Part shown: one piece after another, positions 6,707-9,149 of the stretch
Position numbering within the stretch: position 1 is the first letter of the stretch
How the letters are laid out: every line of letters starts with the position of its first letter
NCBI GenBank assembly: GCA_043760535.1
Contig: JAYUOV010000269.1
Span: forward strand, 1-9,149
From: JAZKFT01 sp043760535
GTDB taxonomy: Bacteria > Bacteroidota > Bacteroidia > Chitinophagales > Chitinophagaceae
Direction of reading: 5' to 3'
DNA: 9,149 nt
Notes under the pieces: model-generated
What the model was told of the DNA's origin: nothing
Seen by the model: the letters and a program-made list of their open reading frames with translations, nothing else
Database searches by the model: none
Made by a program: the position numbers and the translations under genes

Positions 6707-6998
6707 TTATTCGCTTACCAACAAAGCGGTTGATGATTTATCTGATATTTGGGATTATACTTTCGAAACCTGGTCGGAGACACAGGCGGATAAATATTTT
6801 CACATGCTTCATGCTATGTTTGGTGATTTGACAAATGTAAATGTTGAAGGAAAGAATTACCATGAAATAAGTAAAGAAATATTTGGGTTTAAAGCAGGGC
6901 AGCATATTGTTTTTTACAGAAAATAAAATAGTACTAGTACAGAAATTATCAGGGTTTTGCATAATAGAATGGATTTAAACAATAGTATTAAGGAATAA
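6699..6998 (+). pseudogene. parE: ParE-family toxin interrupted by an in-frame stop codon
   Basis: The first 75 residues, starting MANYSLTNKAVDDLSDIWDY, match the RelE/ParE toxin fold through KNYHEISKEIFGFKAGQHIVFYRK, then TAA occurs at 6924-6926. Reading on in the same frame gives NSTSTEIIRVLHNRMDLNN and then SIKE to TAA 6996-6998. That is the expected ParE ending (family pattern roughly I-E-I-V-R-I-L-H-x-R-M-D-L). With the stop read through, the product would be 99 residues plus the stop position, the usual ParE length. The stop falls at the residue just after FYRK that is normally hydrophobic. ParE toxins poison DNA gyrase, and the C-terminal strand and RMD region are part of the conserved core, so the 75-residue product is probably inactive. 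A sequencing error is possible. The upstream parD overlaps by 8 nt. Confidence 0.85.
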
Positions 6999-7061
6999 AG
7001 CCAAGATGGATGTTTCCATGAATAGCTTTTCCTATTCAATTGTTTGTGCCCTATAAATCGT

Positions 7062-7174
7062 AATCTTTTAAGATTCCTTCCGGTCTGGGTTTTTACAGCA
7101 GCCACACTAGACTATGAGCCATTTACCTGAAACCACGACTTGTGAACGACCATTGAAAATTTTGAATCCAAGCC
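7062..7174 (+). repeat. family 1 dispersed repeat, copy C, with leading hairpin
   Basis: Preceded by AATCTT/AAGATT (7062-7067/7070-7075), the body runs through TTTTTACAGC (7090-7099), CTATGAGCCATTTACCTGA, AACGACCATTGAAAATTTTG and fades by about 7174. It shares 45 of 52 core positions with copy B. It lies between the interrupted parE and mqnA, in the same orientation as copies A and B. The 272-nt gap here holds little else besides the mqnA promoter. Confidence 0.75.
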
Positions 7175-7239
7175 TTTGCAAAAAAGTAAAATCTACACCT
7201 CTACAACAAATCCTCACCCCCAAATCCCCAATCCCCCGT

Positions 7240-7247
7240 TATCTTTA
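7240..7247 (+). promoter_or_regulatory. candidate -7 element for mqnA
   Basis: TATCTTTA matches the Bacteroidota -7 consensus TAnnTTTG at all but the last base, 23 nt before the mqnA start. No clear TTG -33 element is at the right distance. The same octamer occurs at 5652-5659, 18 nt before a short ATG frame. Confidence 0.4.
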
Positions 7248-7270
7248 TCACCGAAAAATAAGATTTTCAT

Positions 7271-8038
7271 TTGGAACAAAAGATTAGGGTGGGAGCTGTA
7301 AGTTACCTCAATACCAAGCCATTGCTATACGGCATACGCCATAGCAATAGCCTGATGCAGCAGATAGAAATAACGGAAGATTATCCGGCAAAAGTGGCAC
7401 AGCAGTTGATAGATGGTACCATTGATGTGGGGCTTGTGCCTGTGGCTATAATACCAAGGTTACCCGAACATTTCATCATTAGTGATTATTGTATTGGCAC
7501 CACCGGCGAAGTAGCTTCGGTATGCTTATTTAGCGATGTGCCGCTGGCAGAAATAACCAAAGTATTGCTAGATTACCAAAGCCGTACTTCGGTGGCATTA
7601 ACCAAATTATTACTAAAAAATTACTGGAAAATATACCCCGAACTGGAAGAGGCCAACACCGACTTTAGAGGCAGCATTAAAGGCACTACGGCTGGTGTGG
7701 TTATAGGCGACCGTGCTTTTTTACAACGCCTGAAATCTAAATACATGTACGACCTTGGCCTTGCCTGGAAAGCCTACACCGGCCTGCCTTTTGTGTTTGC
7801 GGCTTGGGTGGCCAACAAGCCTTTGCCTAACGATTTTATAAAAACATTTAACGATGCCAATGCTGAAGGTCTGAGGCATTTGGATAAAGTAATAGCCACC
7901 CTTCAATCGCCACATTACGACCTTAAAATGTATTATACAAAAAACATCAGCTATCACCTGGATGAAAGGAAAAGAGAGGGGCTGAAAAGGTTCTTGACAG
8001 AAAATGCTGAACGCCAAAAGCAAGAGGCCTTTCGCTAA
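7271..8038 (+). CDS. mqnA: chorismate dehydratase MqnA (futalosine menaquinone pathway)
   Basis: A 255-residue cytosolic enzyme that dehydrates chorismate to 3-[(1-carboxyvinyl)oxy]benzoate, the first committed step of the futalosine route to menaquinone. Family motifs are in order: VSYLNTKPLLYG (~10-21), DVGLVPVAIIP (~52-62), SRTSVALTKLLL (~104-115), GVVIGDRAF (~142-150) and DLGLAWKAYTGLPFVFAAWV (~161-180), within a periplasmic-binding-protein-like fold. Length is typical. The start is TTG at 7271: an in-frame TAA lies at 7259-7261 with no ATG between, and this start gives the expected short N-terminus (xEQKIRVGAVSYLN). A TTG start may keep expression modest. No other menaquinone gene is adjacent, which is common in Bacteroidota where these genes are scattered. 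It converges on the outer-membrane barrel gene and shares a terminator with it. Confidence 0.95.
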   Translation: MEQKIRVGAVSYLNTKPLLYGIRHSNSLMQQIEITEDYPAKVAQQLIDGTIDVGLVPVAIIPRLPEHFIISDYCIGTTGEVASVCLFSDVPLAEITKVLLDYQSRTSVALTKLLLKNYWKIYPELEEANTDFRGSIKGTTAGVVIGDRAFLQRLKSKYMYDLGLAWKAYTGLPFVFAAWVANKPLPNDFIKTFNDANAEGLRHLDKVIATLQSPHYDLKMYYTKNISYHLDERKREGLKRFLTENAERQKQEAFR

Positions 8039-8261
8039 AGGCATTATTAGGGTAAATTACCGTAGTTATTGATTTTGCTTTTACAAAACGTGCATGGATG
8101 GCTGTAGCTGAAATGGTGATAAAATGGTTGCGTAGTTTTAATTTCCGTTATTAAAAAAATGGGTTATGGCGCAAAGGTTATTCCATTAAGGCCTGTAACT
8201 AAGGGTTGCTTCTATTGGTAAGAAATTAAGCATAGTTTATTTAACGGTGAAGTATAGTATA
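8039..8261. other. intergenic region between mqnA and the shared terminator
   Basis: No convincing gene. Two very short plus-strand frames occur, MAVAEMVIKWLRSFNFRY (8098-8154) and MGYGAKVIPLRPVTKGCFYW (8159-8221), neither with a promoter or recognised family. No copies of either repeat family were found here. Confidence 0.5.
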
Positions 8262-8298
8262 AAAAAAGCCAGACCCTGTTACAAAGCCTGGCTTTTTT
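8262..8298. terminator. shared bidirectional terminator of mqnA and the barrel gene
   Basis: AAAAAAGCCAG (8262-8272) pairs perfectly with CTGGCTTTTTT (8288-8298) across a 15-nt loop. The GC stem is flanked by A and T runs, so it gives a U-tract in both directions between the convergent mqnA and outer-membrane genes. Confidence 0.9.
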
Positions 8299-8366
8299 AC
8301 TATTATAAAGGCCGTAAAAGCAAGTACAATTACTTGTTAAAACAGCACCAAATTTTTATAGCCCTA

Positions 8367-8954
8367 TTAAAATACATAACCAATACCTGCCTGTATTGTT
8401 TGGCTTTTCCATTGGTCACGTTTATCTATATCATTAATATTGTTAAGGCCTATTACGTAACGTGCCGAAACCCTAAATTTAGATAAGCGAAATTGTACCC
8501 CGGCTAAAAGTGATATATCCCCTTTTTTAAAAGCTTCTTCGCCGTTTTGCAGCAGTGTTTGCTGTTTGTTTATTTTAATGCCATACTGAGCACCGGCTTC
8601 TAAAGAAATTACATTGGCTATTTTATAACCAAGTATTACCGGTACCGATAAATATTGGAGCTTGATGTTTTTTAATGAATCGGTTTTAAGAAGGTTGTTG
8701 TACAGCGAAGCAAAATCGTTGGCTCGCCTTGCCGATGTTTCATTAAACAATACTTCTGGCTGCAGGTACCATTTTTTACCAAGGTCTATTTCTGCAAATC
8801 CGCCGGCATAATAGCCAAAGTTAAATTCATCTTTAAACGACTGGCCAGAAACTTTAGTAAGGTTGGCTCCAGCTTTAGGGCCAATTTTTATAAACTGGGC
8901 AAAAGAAGAATTAACTGCAAATGCTAACGATGCAAGGATGGTAATTTTTTTCAT
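8367..8954 (-). CDS. PorT-like outer-membrane beta-barrel protein
   Basis: A 195-residue outer-membrane protein of the Bacteroidota porin/PorT-like barrel family (outer membrane protein beta-barrel domain type). A signal peptide covers residues 1-19 (MKKITILASLAFAVNSSFA) with cleavage before Gln20. The mature start IKIGPKAGANLTKVSG is the usual first strand, followed by alternating amphipathic strands (FNFGYYAGGFAEIDLG, WYLQPEVLFN, LQYLSVPVILGYKI, ISLEAGAQYGIKI, FRVSARYVIGLNNI). It ends in AGIGYVF, with the terminal Phe of the barrel-assembly signal. About eight strands fit the length. The family includes T9SS component PorT and many unassigned barrels; nothing here proves a specific role. 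It lies 71 nt downstream of another barrel gene on the same strand and has its own candidate promoter. Confidence 0.9.
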   Translation of the reverse strand: MKKITILASLAFAVNSSFAQFIKIGPKAGANLTKVSGQSFKDEFNFGYYAGGFAEIDLGKKWYLQPEVLFNETSARRANDFASLYNNLLKTDSLKNIKLQYLSVPVILGYKIANVISLEAGAQYGIKINKQQTLLQNGEEAFKKGDISLLAGVQFRLSKFRVSARYVIGLNNINDIDKRDQWKSQTIQAGIGYVF

Positions 8955-8999
8955 AATTTCATAATTTTTATATTAACGACTAATTTTTTGCCAATACTA

Positions 9000-9007
9000 C
9001 AAAGTAA
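9000..9007 (-). promoter_or_regulatory. candidate -7 element for the barrel gene
   Basis: On the minus strand TTACTTTG resembles TAnnTTTG (7 of 8), 45 nt before the barrel start at 8954 and after the stop of the preceding gene. No clear -33 TTG was seen. It suggests the barrel gene can be transcribed on its own. Confidence 0.35.
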
Positions 9008-9025
9008 AAGTTAAAAGTTTGTTGT

Positions 9026-9149
9026 CTAAAAATTAAACCCTGTAGTAATAGAAAATATGTTGGTGAATTTCTTATCCGATTCAAGTAGGTAGTAATCTAA
9101 ATAGGCTTCGGGTTGCACATAAAATTTGCCAATTTCGTACTGCATGTTT
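9026..9149 (-). CDS. C-terminal end of an outer-membrane barrel protein, cut by the window edge
   Basis: On the minus strand a frame open from the edge reads NMQYEIGKFYVQPEAYLDYY, then LLESDKKFTNIFSITTGFNF and TAG (9028-9026). These 40 residues show two or three amphipathic strands (GKFYVQPEAYLDYYLL; NIFSITTGFNF) and a terminal Phe, the usual end of a Bacteroidota outer-membrane beta-barrel. The start and most of the protein lie outside the window, so the family cannot be named. It is on the same strand as the 195-residue barrel gene, 71 nt upstream of it, so the two may be co-transcribed. Confidence 0.65.
   Translation of the reverse strand, partial: NMQYEIGKFYVQPEAYLDYYLLESDKKFTNIFSITTGFNF

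Noticed and set aside
6914..7105. 63-codon minus-strand open frame
   Set aside because: Overlaps the parE remnant and repeat copy C on the opposite strand; no promoter or motif.
490..7174. Integron cassette array with the repeats as attC sites
   Set aside because: The context (small orphan genes, toxin-antitoxin pairs, structured repeats) is suggestive, but I found no GTTRRRY/RYYYAAC core pairs at the repeat ends and no integrase in the window.
4501..7174. CRISPR array
   Set aside because: Repeats are too long, diverged and kilobases apart; there are no regular spacers or cas genes.
8159..8221. 20-residue ORF MGYGAKVIPLRPVTKGCFYW after mqnA as a small peptide gene
   Set aside because: Too short to judge, with no promoter-like element or leader signature nearby.

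Overview
The window looks like a piece of chromosome from a Bacteroidota bacterium, most likely the Chitinophagaceae/Chitinophagales. The evidence is a secreted protease with a C-terminal type IX secretion (T9SS) sorting domain, signal peptides ending in 'FAQ', PorT-type outer-membrane barrels ending in Phe, a futalosine-pathway mqnA, TAnnTTTG-like -7 promoter elements, almost no Shine-Dalgarno sequences, and AT-rich intergenic DNA. The genus assignment is inference.

Layout. Positions 1-40 may hold the first codons of a minus-strand gene running off the edge. Positions 90-489 are a decayed PIN-toxin gene (N-terminal half missing) overlapping an intact 49-residue partner gene. Positions 490-732 are intergenic, with a repeat (family 2) and a hairpin terminator. 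Positions 733-4284 (minus) encode a 1183-residue subtilisin-like protease with T9SS sorting domain. Positions 4285-7270 form a loosely packed, accessory-looking stretch. It holds an orphan two-helix membrane protein (4927-5538), an orphan 121-residue protein (5794-6159), and a parD/parE toxin-antitoxin pair (6455-6998) whose toxin carries an in-frame stop. Two families of dispersed intergenic repeats are threaded between these genes. Positions 7271-8038 encode MqnA (chorismate dehydratase). A shared hairpin terminator separates it from a convergent gene for a 195-residue outer-membrane barrel (8367-8954). The end of another barrel gene enters from the right edge (9026-9149).

How it fits together. 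The recognisable housekeeping or envelope genes (protease, mqnA, two barrels) flank a region with small orphan genes, two toxin-antitoxin loci and repeats. In both toxin-antitoxin loci the toxin frame is damaged while the antitoxin-like frame is intact. The most notable undescribed features are the two repeat families. Family 1 has three same-orientation copies of about 100 bp, with a 52-nt core about 85% identical. Family 2 contains an 8-bp GGTTCGTG/CACGAACC hairpin and at 5541-5632 forms a symmetric head-to-head arrangement. I could not link either family to a named element. No rRNA, tRNA, CRISPR array or complete insertion sequence was seen.
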